Shown one piece after another: positions 7,575-13,586 of a stretch of 26,025 nt of DNA. The position numbers were made by a program, and so were the translations under genes. The stretch lies in the NCBI GenBank assembly GCA_039186435.1, contig JBCDAA010000078.1, forward strand, positions 1 through 26,025, in the 5' to 3' direction. Below the pieces are notes generated by a model that ran no database searches, was not told where the DNA came from, and saw nothing but the letters and a program-made list of their open reading frames with translations. This DNA comes from JALVDI01 sp039186435 (lineage in GTDB: Bacteria > Myxococcota_A > Polyangia > Polyangiales > Houyiibacteriaceae). Numbering within the stretch: the stretch's first letter is position 1; each line of letters opens with the position of its first letter.

Positions 7575-8962
7575 CGTGCTCTTTCGGCAAGGAGAACACC
7601 TCCTCCTTGGCGCCACTCAAAGGTAGTACGGCCGTCCGGAAGTTCGACCGGACGAAGCAATGCGTCGATCTCCAGCCCGTAAAAATCGCCGTAGCTGTCG
7701 TAGCCGAAACGAAGCGTCTCCCCGCCTACGCTGGCGCGAAGCTCTCCGTCCTGCGCGAAGAGCGTAAGCGAGGTCCCTCGCAAGTCGTAGTCGCCCGCCA
7801 GCGACGCGACGATCGTCTCGGGGGCCGTCTCCGGCAACCTCGGCGCGGGAAGAGGAATGCGCTCGGGCGCCAGAAGATGAAGGGCGACCTCCTCAAATCC
7901 GCCGACGTCCGAGAGCGCCGTATCCGAAAGAAGCACCACCGCTTCGCGAGACTCGCGATCGACCGCCACGAACGAACTGAATCCTCCCGTGCCGCCGCCG
8001 TGCGCGTAGAGCGTTCGATCCGGAAGCGGCACGACGATCCACGCGCTCGCCATGACCTGCGGACCGCGGGCCGGCAGGCCAAGGGGCTCCATCGCCTGCG
8101 CCATCACGGCAACGCTTTCGGGATCTCCCTCCCCCATCGCGAGGCGCGCGTAGCGGATCATGTCATTCAAGGTCGACCGCACCATGCCGAGGCCCGAAAG
8201 GGTGGGCGCGATGGTCCAAGGAGACGCGTCGAGGCCGTTGGAGCGATGACCTTGCACGAGCGACACGCCCGCCGGCGGGGTCTCGACAAAGGTCTCCGCA
8301 AAGCCGTTCGGGTTGAGCATGCGACCCGAAAGCGCGTCGACGAACGCGCCCTCGTGCTTCTGAGCGACGACGTGGGAGAGGACCATGAACGCGTAGTTCG
8401 AGTAGCTCCACGTCTCGCCCGGCGCGCTTGCAAGCGGCGCGTCACTCAGCGTCGCGAGCAGTCCGTCCGCGGTGAGGTGCGCGTAAGGGTTCGCCGGATT
8501 CGTCGGCGCAAATCCTGGCGGCAGGGCAGGAAGCCCAGAGGTGTGCGTCAGGAGGTGCCGAACGAGGAGCGGCTGCTCTTCCCAGCGCACCACGTCGACC
8601 CCGAGATGATCGGCGATGGGGTCGTCCAAACTGATCGCTCCACGCCGAACCAGATCGGTCAGCAGAAAGCCGGTCATCGTCTTGGAAATCGAACCGATCT
8701 CAAAGGCGCTTCCTTCGATGGCGCGAGGCTCGCCGGCGCAGGCAAAGCCCGTCTCGACGGAGTCTCCGCGAATCAGGGCGGCCTCGACGCAGGCGCCCGT
8801 GCGGTCGCCGGTGAGACGCCGCGCCAGAAGTTCGGAAACGCTCCCCGAGGAGGACGCGTCAGGAGATGCTCCGTCGGGGGACACAGCCGCGTCGACGCCC
8901 GGACTCGCGTCGTCTCCGCAGGCAGCCAGAACGCAAAGGGCACTCGCCAGAAGTCGCTTCAT
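7571..8962 (-). CDS. Serine hydrolase of the beta-lactamase/DD-peptidase fold, lipoprotein
   Basis: Predicted lipoprotein (MKRLLASALCVLAAC, lipid-attachment Cys about 15), then a short disordered Ser/Asp/Pro linker and a class-C-like beta-lactamase-fold domain. Catalytic motifs are complete: SxxK as SISK (about 91-94), YxN as YSN (about 187-189), and an HGG motif (about 321-323) in place of KTG. HxG is common in esterase, DD-peptidase and D-aminopeptidase members, so antibiotic hydrolysis should not be assumed. ATG 8962 is preferred over GTG 8968 for the signal peptide; no ribosome-binding site is evident and TATCGT lies just upstream. It is the first gene of an overlapping operon with a LytS kinase and a LytTR regulator, suggesting a role in envelope sensing or modification. 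Confidence 0.9.
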   Translation of the reverse strand: MKRLLASALCVLAACGDDASPGVDAAVSPDGASPDASSSGSVSELLARRLTGDRTGACVEAALIRGDSVETGFACAGEPRAIEGSAFEIGSISKTMTGFLLTDLVRRGAISLDDPIADHLGVDVVRWEEQPLLVRHLLTHTSGLPALPPGFAPTNPANPYAHLTADGLLATLSDAPLASAPGETWSYSNYAFMVLSHVVAQKHEGAFVDALSGRMLNPNGFAETFVETPPAGVSLVQGHRSNGLDASPWTIAPTLSGLGMVRSTLNDMIRYARLAMGEGDPESVAVMAQAMEPLGLPARGPQVMASAWIVVPLPDRTLYAHGGGTGGFSSFVAVDRESREAVVLLSDTALSDVGGFEEVALHLLAPERIPLPAPRLPETAPETIVASLAGDYDLRGTSLTLFAQDGELRASVGGETLRFGYDSYGDFYGLEIDALLRPVELPDGRTTFEWRQGGGVLLAERAR

Positions 8963-9076
8963 GCCCACGATATAGGAGGTGAACGACGCTCTCGCCGGCG
9001 ATCTGCGACGACCCTCGCCGAGGAGGCGACGAACGGACGAATCCTCCGATGAACGTCTCGATCGCTTTAAGCGACG

Positions 9077-9400
9077 CTAGGCGGCGTACGCGCGAACCGA
9101 GGACACGTCGTGCCGGGAACACTGGCTGAGGGCGTAGGCCGCTCGTCCCAGCATGGGCGCGTCGTCGAGCTCAACGCGTGCACGCCAAGAGCCGTCGAGA
9201 CGTACGTCCGAGGCTTTGCCGAGGAAGGTCACCAATCGGGATCCGTCGCCTGCGCGTACATCGACCACCAGCCAATCGCCAGCGACGACGTCCATCGGCA
9301 CCGGCACCCAGAGGTGTCCGGCCGTGCAAAGGTCCATGAGCGCGCTGGGTGCGGCACTGGATGGAAAGGGGGTTTGATACGTGATGTGACGGATAGCCAT
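9077..9400 (-). CDS. Small conserved-looking protein, possibly PilZ-like beta barrel
   Basis: 107-residue protein of unknown function. The central part (VVAGDWLVVDVRAGDGSRLVTFLGKASDVRLDGSWRARV is the 39-residue stretch at about 39-77) alternates hydrophobic and polar residues like the small beta barrels of PilZ proteins. The RxxxR and DxSxxG c-di-GMP motifs are absent, so this is only a structural suspicion. The start is strongly supported: GAGGAG lies 6 nt before ATG 9400. It follows the TetR gene by 61 bp on the same strand and may be co-transcribed with it. There is no signal peptide or membrane segment. Confidence 0.7.
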   Translation of the reverse strand: MAIRHITYQTPFPSSAAPSALMDLCTAGHLWVPVPMDVVAGDWLVVDVRAGDGSRLVTFLGKASDVRLDGSWRARVELDDAPMLGRAAYALSQCSRHDVSSVRAYAA

Positions 9401-9461
9401 TGGGTACTCCTCGCGGTGAAGTACTCAGGTCATCGGTCGTTTGGGGCAGTGAGCTTAGAGG

Positions 9462-10124
9462 TCAGCGCTGGCGAATGCCTTCGAGGACCATGCTGACGAC
9501 CATCGTGGCGACGTCGGCTGGCGGCACGTCGAGACGCCCGCGAAAGATGGCGATCGCGAGCTGCTCGACCGCGCCCACCACCGCAAGTGCACTCACCCGC
9601 GGATCGGAAACCCGAAGCAGTCCATGCTCGACCGCGACTTCCGTGAGGCGAACCGCACCGTCCTCGAGCTCGTCGGCGAGGGCGTGAAGCCCGGCGGTTT
9701 CGGAGGTTGCGGGCGCGCGGTTCTCCTGAAGGTAGAGCCGCATCACCGGAAGGTGTTTCATCGCGACAAGGGCGAGAGCGTTCGCAAGGTCCGTGTAGGC
9801 TGCGGAGAGACCTTCCTCATCGTTCGCCCGCGCGAGGGACACCGCGCAGCGACGCATCGCGCGACGAACTTCTGCGGCGGGTTTGTCGAGGATCGCGTCG
9901 ACGAGGGCGCGCTTGTCGTCGAAGTAGCGATAGAAGTTCCCTTTCGCGGTTCCGGCGCGACTCGCGATCTCGTCGATGGTCACCGAAGCGACCCCCTTGT
10001 CGAGGAAGAGCACGAGGCCCGCGCTCACCAGATCGTCGACGCGCTTTTGGCGATTGAGGGCTCGCTTGCCGCCCTCTTTGCCGGGGCGCTGAGACGGAGT
10101 TTTCGGTCCGCGACGACCGGCCAT
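9462..10124 (-). CDS. TetR-family transcriptional regulator
   Basis: 220-residue TetR repressor. A basic N-terminal tail (MAGRRGPKTPSQRPGKEGGK) precedes the TetR DNA-binding domain. That domain includes VASVTIDEIASRAGTAKGNFYRYFDDKRALVDAI, with the recognition-helix signature GNFYRYFDDK. The helical C-terminal ligand-binding domain is unspecific. ATG 10124 is preferred over an upstream GTG at 10139 because the Arg/Lys-rich start is typical and the extra five residues add nothing. It is divergent from the hydroxylase gene, and the 158-bp gap between their starts contains three matching inverted repeats, so it probably represses both itself and the hydroxylase. The inducer may be a lipid, inferred from the neighbour. 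Confidence 0.94.
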   Translation of the reverse strand: MAGRRGPKTPSQRPGKEGGKRALNRQKRVDDLVSAGLVLFLDKGVASVTIDEIASRAGTAKGNFYRYFDDKRALVDAILDKPAAEVRRAMRRCAVSLARANDEEGLSAAYTDLANALALVAMKHLPVMRLYLQENRAPATSETAGLHALADELEDGAVRLTEVAVEHGLLRVSDPRVSALAVVGAVEQLAIAIFRGRLDVPPADVATMVVSMVLEGIRQR

Positions 10125-10189
10125 GGGCGAATCATACACGGGATTTGTGGGGATTCGTTAGGCGCGCTCACGCCAGCGACCCGGCAAGA

Positions 10190-10262
10190 TGACCGTTTGG
10201 TCACAAAATCTCTTGCCAAACGGTGACCGTGACGTCATGTTTCATATATGACCCTTCGGTCA
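10190..10262. promoter_or_regulatory. Three TGACC-N4-GGTCA operators between tetR and the hydroxylase gene
   Basis: Perfect dyads TGACC-GTTT-GGTCA (10190-10203) and TGACC-CTTC-GGTCA (10249-10262) flank a one-mismatch copy TGACC-GTGA-CGTCA (10224-10237). A possible rightward promoter, TTGCCA (10213-10218) with 17 bp to CATGTT (10236-10241), would overlap the middle site. Position between divergent genes and dyad geometry fit a TetR dimer; assignment to this TetR is inferred. Confidence 0.75.
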
Positions 10263-10282
10263 CGATTTCGAGAGAGGTTCTG

Positions 10283-10825
10283 ATGCTTGGAATTCCGGTT
10301 GGGCTCTTCGCCGCAAACGCCACCGAGTGGCTCGTCCACAAGTACGTGCTTCACGGCGCGGGCAAGAAGAAGGACAGCTTTTGGGCGTTCCACTGGCACG
10401 AGCACCATCGGGAATCGCGCCGGAACGACATGCGGGACGCAAGCTACGACCGTTCGGTTTTCGGTCGTCACTCGCAGGGCAAGGAAGCCGCAGTCCTAGT
10501 CGCGACCGCTGCAGCCATGACGCCGCTCCTTCCGATCGCGCCCTTCTTCGTGGGCACGGTCTGGTACGCGAGCTGGAACTACTACCGCGTCCACAAACGA
10601 GCCCACGAAGATCCCGCGTGGGCGCGCGAGCACCTCACCTGGCACTACGACCATCACATGGGTCCCAAGCAGGACGCGAACTGGTGCGTCACGCGGCCTT
10701 GGTTCGACTACCTCATGGGCACGCGCGTTCCCTACGCGTACACGGAGCGAGAGCGACGAACCCTCGCTCGCAAGAAAGCGCGCGCGGCGCGGAAGGTGGA
10801 GGCGTCGCTTCCGCAAGCGGCGTAG
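10283..10825 (+). CDS. Fatty acid hydroxylase / carotenoid-hydroxylase-like di-iron membrane enzyme
   Basis: 180-residue member of the fatty acid hydroxylase (sterol desaturase) superfamily, membrane di-iron oxygenases that hydroxylate acyl chains, sterols or carotenoids. Histidine clusters are complete: H19-x4-H24 (HKYVLH), HWHEHH (37-42), HKRAH (104-108) and HYDHH (121-125) with a following NW. Hydrophobic stretches lie at about 1-15 and 70-100, between the second and third clusters. ATG 10283 is chosen over an earlier in-frame ATG at 10223, because AGAGAGG lies 5 nt upstream and the longer version would run through two operator sites. Control by the divergent TetR is likely. The substrate cannot be read from the sequence; the short length is closest to beta-carotene hydroxylase-like members. 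Confidence 0.9.
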   Translation: MLGIPVGLFAANATEWLVHKYVLHGAGKKKDSFWAFHWHEHHRESRRNDMRDASYDRSVFGRHSQGKEAAVLVATAAAMTPLLPIAPFFVGTVWYASWNYYRVHKRAHEDPAWAREHLTWHYDHHMGPKQDANWCVTRPWFDYLMGTRVPYAYTERERRTLARKKARAARKVEASLPQAA

Positions 10826-11425
10826 CTACGGAGCGGCGATCTCGATCGTTGCGCTAAAGCCGCGGCGGAAAGGCGTCTGAAACACAACCTCATGATTGCC
10901 CGGCGCAAGGGAACCTCCTCGGGTCGGCACGCAGCTCGACCCCATGCAGGTCTCGGTGTGCTCCGAAAGGTCAACGAGGGCGTCCATCTCCACGGTGCCC
11001 CCTGCGGAAAGGACAAAGGCGATCATCGGACTCCCAATGACTCCACCGATCGCCATCGCTTCCTCGTTCTCGCGAGGTACACGCGCGGAGACCGGACCCG
11101 GATCGCTCACGATATGGAGTGGCGCGTCGCTGGTGTTGGTGAGCACCAAGCGGAGTCGTTGCCGGCGGCCTCCGGTGAAGGGTCCCGACTCCGCGAGGGC
11201 AAACGAAACGGAGTCGGTGTCGAGCTGAAACGCGCGGTCGGAGGCGACCTGACACTGCTCCACGATCCGCGTCCACGTGAGCGTAGCGCCTTCGCAAGGA
11301 CCGGACTCTGTTTCCCCTGCGCGCGAACTTTCAGGGACCGACTCCGCGGGTTCATCGCCGCCCGTCTCCACCGGCACGGCAGAAGAACCACAGCCAACAA
11401 AAAGCAGAAACGAAAGCCATCTCAT
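10826..11425 (-). CDS. Lipoprotein of unknown function
   Basis: 199-residue predicted lipoprotein: MRWLSFLLFVGC has a lipobox with Cys 12, then a Glu/Ser/Gly-rich linker of about 30 residues. The globular part has alternating strands and a segment (LRLVLTNTSDAPLHIVSDPGPVSARV is at about 90-115) that reads like an immunoglobulin-like or proteinase-inhibitor-type beta sandwich, where LTNxSDxPLxI is a common strand-turn pattern. No catalytic motif is seen. Its stop abuts the hydroxylase stop with zero spacing (convergent). No ribosome-binding site is evident before ATG 11425. The frame is preferred over overlapping rightward frames because of the lipobox and the coherent beta-rich sequence. Function unknown. 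Confidence 0.75.
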   Translation of the reverse strand: MRWLSFLLFVGCGSSAVPVETGGDEPAESVPESSRAGETESGPCEGATLTWTRIVEQCQVASDRAFQLDTDSVSFALAESGPFTGGRRQRLRLVLTNTSDAPLHIVSDPGPVSARVPRENEEAMAIGGVIGSPMIAFVLSAGGTVEMDALVDLSEHTETCMGSSCVPTRGGSLAPGNHEVVFQTPFRRGFSATIEIAAP

Positions 11426-11500
11426 GCGGGCGGGCTAACGACCGCACCGTGGTGGGTCAAGACGATGGAGGGGCGTTTTCGCTCTCCCTCGACGAGCGCC

Positions 11501-11590
11501 GATCGAATGAGCGCTGATCGAATGAGCCGACCCAACGCGATGCGCCGAATGAAAAGATCGCGCGCTTAAAAAGATCGCGCGCTTAAAAAG
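11501..11590. repeat. Short tandem repeats in a 258-bp intergenic region
   Basis: Two 15-bp copies starting GATCGAATGAGC (11501-11515, 11516-11530) are followed by two 17-bp copies of AAAAGATCGCGCGCTTA (11552-11568, 11569-11585) and a partial third (11586-11590). They fill part of the gap between two leftward lipoprotein genes. The A-rich part of the 17-bp unit supplies the U-tract of the adjacent terminator. I see no gene in 11426-11683. Confidence 0.85.
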
Positions 11591-11626
11591 ACTTACCGGG
11601 AACGCGGTGGTTGCGCTCCCGGTAAG
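11585..11626 (-). terminator. Intrinsic terminator of the Cys-rich lipoprotein gene
   Basis: CTTACCGGGA (11592-11601) pairs perfectly with TCCCGGTAAG (11617-11626), and the stem can extend by CGC/GCG after one mismatch. Read on the minus strand the hairpin is followed by TCTTTTT (11585-11591), the classical Rho-independent form. It lies about 58 bp downstream of the TGA stop at 11684. Confidence 0.88.
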
Positions 11627-11683
11627 GGGTGGTGGATGGGTGGTGTGGTTGAACCGGGGGTCATCCCCCCGGTGTCACTCTAT

Positions 11684-12661
11684 TCAACGACAGATGCCGT
11701 CAATACATTCCTCACTATCTGCACAATCTGAAGAGATGGCGCAGTCGGTGGTCGCTTCGTTCGCCGTCGCGCAATAGTTTTCCTCCAAGCAGATCGAAAA
11801 CTGCACGTCGACGCGAGCGCACTCGGTGCTGTTGTCACACGGGGTTCGACATACGCCGTTCACGCAGCGGAAGCGGCACTCGGAATCAACGGTGCAGAAG
11901 GGACGCGGGCGGGTGTCCACGCGGCAGCGGTTGCCGTCGCAGTAACGACCCTCGCCGCACTCGGCGTCGCTCATGCACGTGTCGACGCACGACGAATCGA
12001 TGCAAGTCTCACCCGCGTCGCACTGGTCGTCGCGCGTGCACTCGCCCGTCGGAGGGCGGATGTCCCGGCAGAAGCCGTTGACGCAGGTTCCCGTCTCGCA
12101 GGGAACCTCAGGACCGCAAGCCTCAACGCAGGCGCCGTCCACGCACTGGCGACCGACGCCGCACTCGGTGTTGAAGCGGCACACATCCTCGTCGGCCCGG
12201 CATTCGCCCTCCAGGCAAACAAAACCGTCAGAGCACTCGCCCGTCTCCTCGCAGCTGCAGCCGACTTCGCCGCAGCTCCGGTCGTCGGGCATGCACATTC
12301 CGTCGCGGCACACGAGGCTTTCATCGCCACAGTCCGCGTTGCGCTCGCAGGTGCCGGGGCGCGGATCCGGATCCGGCTCGGTCGGCCCCACGCAGGATCC
12401 CGCGCGACACTCGGTGCCGTCGGGACAATCCGAGTCACCGTCGCACTCCGCAACGCAGCCGAGGTCCGTGCACATCGTGCCTTCCGGACACTCAAAGTCG
12501 CCGCGGCAGGTGGGCCGTTCCGGTGGCTCAACCTCGCGGCAACCAAGGCCGTCGCAGAAGAAACAGCCTTCGTCGTTGCAGAAGTAGTTGTCCGACGAAC
12601 ATCCCGCGACAACGGGGAGGGCCCCGAGGGCCAAAAGAGCAATGAACTGGATGTGGCGCAT
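11684..12661 (-). CDS. Cys-rich repeat lipoprotein (Dickkopf/EGF-like disulfide modules)
   Basis: 325-residue predicted lipoprotein. ATG 12661 has AGAGGG 5 nt upstream and gives MRHIQFIALLALGALPVVAGC, a clean signal peptide with a lipobox; the longer frame lacks one. The mature protein is a series of about eight small modules of form C-x4-DC/EC-x2-G-x2-C-x2-G-x-CV, for example CDGDSDCPDGTECRAGSCV and CMSDAECGEGRYCDGNRC, with acidic/Pro linkers between. Such modules resemble the Dickkopf N-terminal Cys-rich repeats found in secreted proteins of large-genome Myxococcota, and imply an extracellular disulfide-bonded stalk or adhesin. There is no enzymatic motif. It is followed by a strong intrinsic terminator, so it is probably monocistronic. 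Confidence 0.9.
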   Translation of the reverse strand: MRHIQFIALLALGALPVVAGCSSDNYFCNDEGCFFCDGLGCREVEPPERPTCRGDFECPEGTMCTDLGCVAECDGDSDCPDGTECRAGSCVGPTEPDPDPRPGTCERNADCGDESLVCRDGMCMPDDRSCGEVGCSCEETGECSDGFVCLEGECRADEDVCRFNTECGVGRQCVDGACVEACGPEVPCETGTCVNGFCRDIRPPTGECTRDDQCDAGETCIDSSCVDTCMSDAECGEGRYCDGNRCRVDTRPRPFCTVDSECRFRCVNGVCRTPCDNSTECARVDVQFSICLEENYCATANEATTDCAISSDCADSEECIDGICR

Positions 12662-12806
12662 CGATTCCCTCTCGATGCCTGATCCTATCCACGATCCGTG
12701 CCAGGGCCATTTTCGGGTGGAGGAGGGGATCAACCTTGAAAACCCTGCGAATTTCACAAGGGCTTTCGAGGGCTTGTGCCGTCCGCGCGCGCCGGCAGGT
12801 CACGTT

Positions 12807-12824
12807 CGTGAACCTGAGTTCACG
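12807..12824. promoter_or_regulatory. Perfect inverted repeat CGTGAAC-N4-GTTCACG
   Basis: CGTGAAC (12807-12813) and GTTCACG (12818-12824) form an 18-bp dyad with spacer CTGA. It lies in the 211-bp gap between the divergent Cys-rich lipoprotein gene and the next lipoprotein gene, a good position for an operator. The regulator is unknown. Nothing else is recognised in 12662-12872. Confidence 0.5.
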
Positions 12825-12872
12825 GGCGAAACCGCCGGTTTTGGCCCACCCCCAATGCTACAGTCCGCGCCC

Positions 12873-13484
12873 GTGCGCTTTCTTTCGCTCCTTCTGATTG
12901 GCTGCGCTGCGACCGCGCCTACGGTCGAGGGGCCCGAAGATGTGGTGCGTGCCTACTCCGAAGCGCTCGCACGAGGGGATGCCGCGGCACTGCACGCGCT
13001 CATGAATGAGGAGTCGCAGCAGACCACCTCGCCCGAAGAGATCGGGCGCCTGCTCACCGAAAACCGCGAAGAGCTCAACGAGCGGGCGAGCCATCTCAAC
13101 GATCGGGTCGCCGAGGGCGTGGAAAGCCGGGCTTCCGTGCGGCTCCCCAACGGCGAGCTGGCTGTGCTTCGGCTGGAAGGCGGCGTTTGGAAAATCGATG
13201 GGGGCGTGGTGGACGCGCCGACCCTTCAGACGCCCGAAGATGCGATCCGCTCCCTCCGGCGAGCTCTTATGCGGCGATCGCTTCGAAGGATTCTTCGGGT
13301 CCTTGCGCGCGCGCCTCGCGCCGAAATCGAAGCGGAGATCGAGCGCTTTCTCGAAGACACGGAAGACGAGCTCGATCTCGAAGCGGAGATTCAGGGCAAC
13401 GAGGCGTTCATTCGATCGAGCTCGGGGCGCGTAATCCGGCTGCTTCGCGAAGCAGGCGAGTGGCGTATTGCGGACGTGGAGTAG
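12873..13484 (+). CDS. Lipoprotein of unknown function, NTF2-like first half
   Basis: 203 residues from GTG 12873, giving MRFLSLLLIGC with lipid-attachment Cys 11. ATG 12855 would add six residues and is a possible alternative. The first half (VEGPEDVVRAYSEALARGDAAALHALM) reads like the opening helix of an NTF2/SnoaL-like domain, followed by strands ending in LRLEGGVWKIDGG. The second half repeats the same theme (TPEDAIRSLRRAL...EAEIQGNEAFIRSSSG...REAGEWRIADV), so the protein looks like an internal duplication of a helix-plus-sheet module. The middle is strongly charged (EIEAEIERFLEDTEDELDL). No ribosome-binding site is seen; TACAGT lies 8 nt before the GTG, compatible with a leaderless transcript. 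Function unknown. Confidence 0.78.
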   Translation: MRFLSLLLIGCAATAPTVEGPEDVVRAYSEALARGDAAALHALMNEESQQTTSPEEIGRLLTENREELNERASHLNDRVAEGVESRASVRLPNGELAVLRLEGGVWKIDGGVVDAPTLQTPEDAIRSLRRALMRRSLRRILRVLARAPRAEIEAEIERFLEDTEDELDLEAEIQGNEAFIRSSSGRVIRLLREAGEWRIADVE

Positions 13485-13509
13485 CGGGAGGTTAGACGGC
13501 GCTTCTCTT

Positions 13510-13526
13510 GAGCGGATCGTCCGCTC
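13510..13526. other. Short hairpin between convergent genes
   Basis: GAGCGGA and TCCGCTC form a perfect 7-bp stem with a 3-nt loop between the ends of two convergent genes. There is no U-tract on either side, so it is a weak terminator candidate at most. Confidence 0.35.
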
Positions 13527-13586
13527 GCTGGTTCTCGACGCCGACAGGCCAGGAGCGAGCCCCGGTCCGTTTGAAGTGCGCGCAGT

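Noticed and set aside
7571..8962. Antibiotic-resistance beta-lactamase
   Set aside because: The third motif is HGG rather than KTG and the gene is coupled to a LytTR system, so a peptidase/esterase or signalling role is at least as likely.
8971..8984. Strong Shine-Dalgarno (AGGAGGTGA) on the plus strand
   Set aside because: No open reading frame with coding character starts at a suitable distance; it is antisense to the lactamase promoter region.
9062..9074. Palindrome TCGCTTTAAGCGA after the small gene as a terminator
   Set aside because: Loop would be too tight for the full stem, leaving about 4 bp, and no U-tract follows.
10223..10282. Upstream ATG extending the hydroxylase by 20 residues
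   Set aside because: It lies within the operator region, has no ribosome-binding site, and the extra residues are not part of the family; AGAGAGG supports ATG 10283.
12662..12710. Sigma54 promoter (TGGCACG on the minus strand upstream of the Cys-rich lipoprotein)
   Set aside because: The -24 half matches well but the -12 half reads TGGA instead of TTGC, lacking the essential GC.
12807..12824. SOS (LexA) box
   Set aside because: It has GAAC-N4-GTTC, but the lineage-specific LexA site I recall for Myxococcus differs and neither flanking gene is a repair gene; kept only as an orphan dyad.
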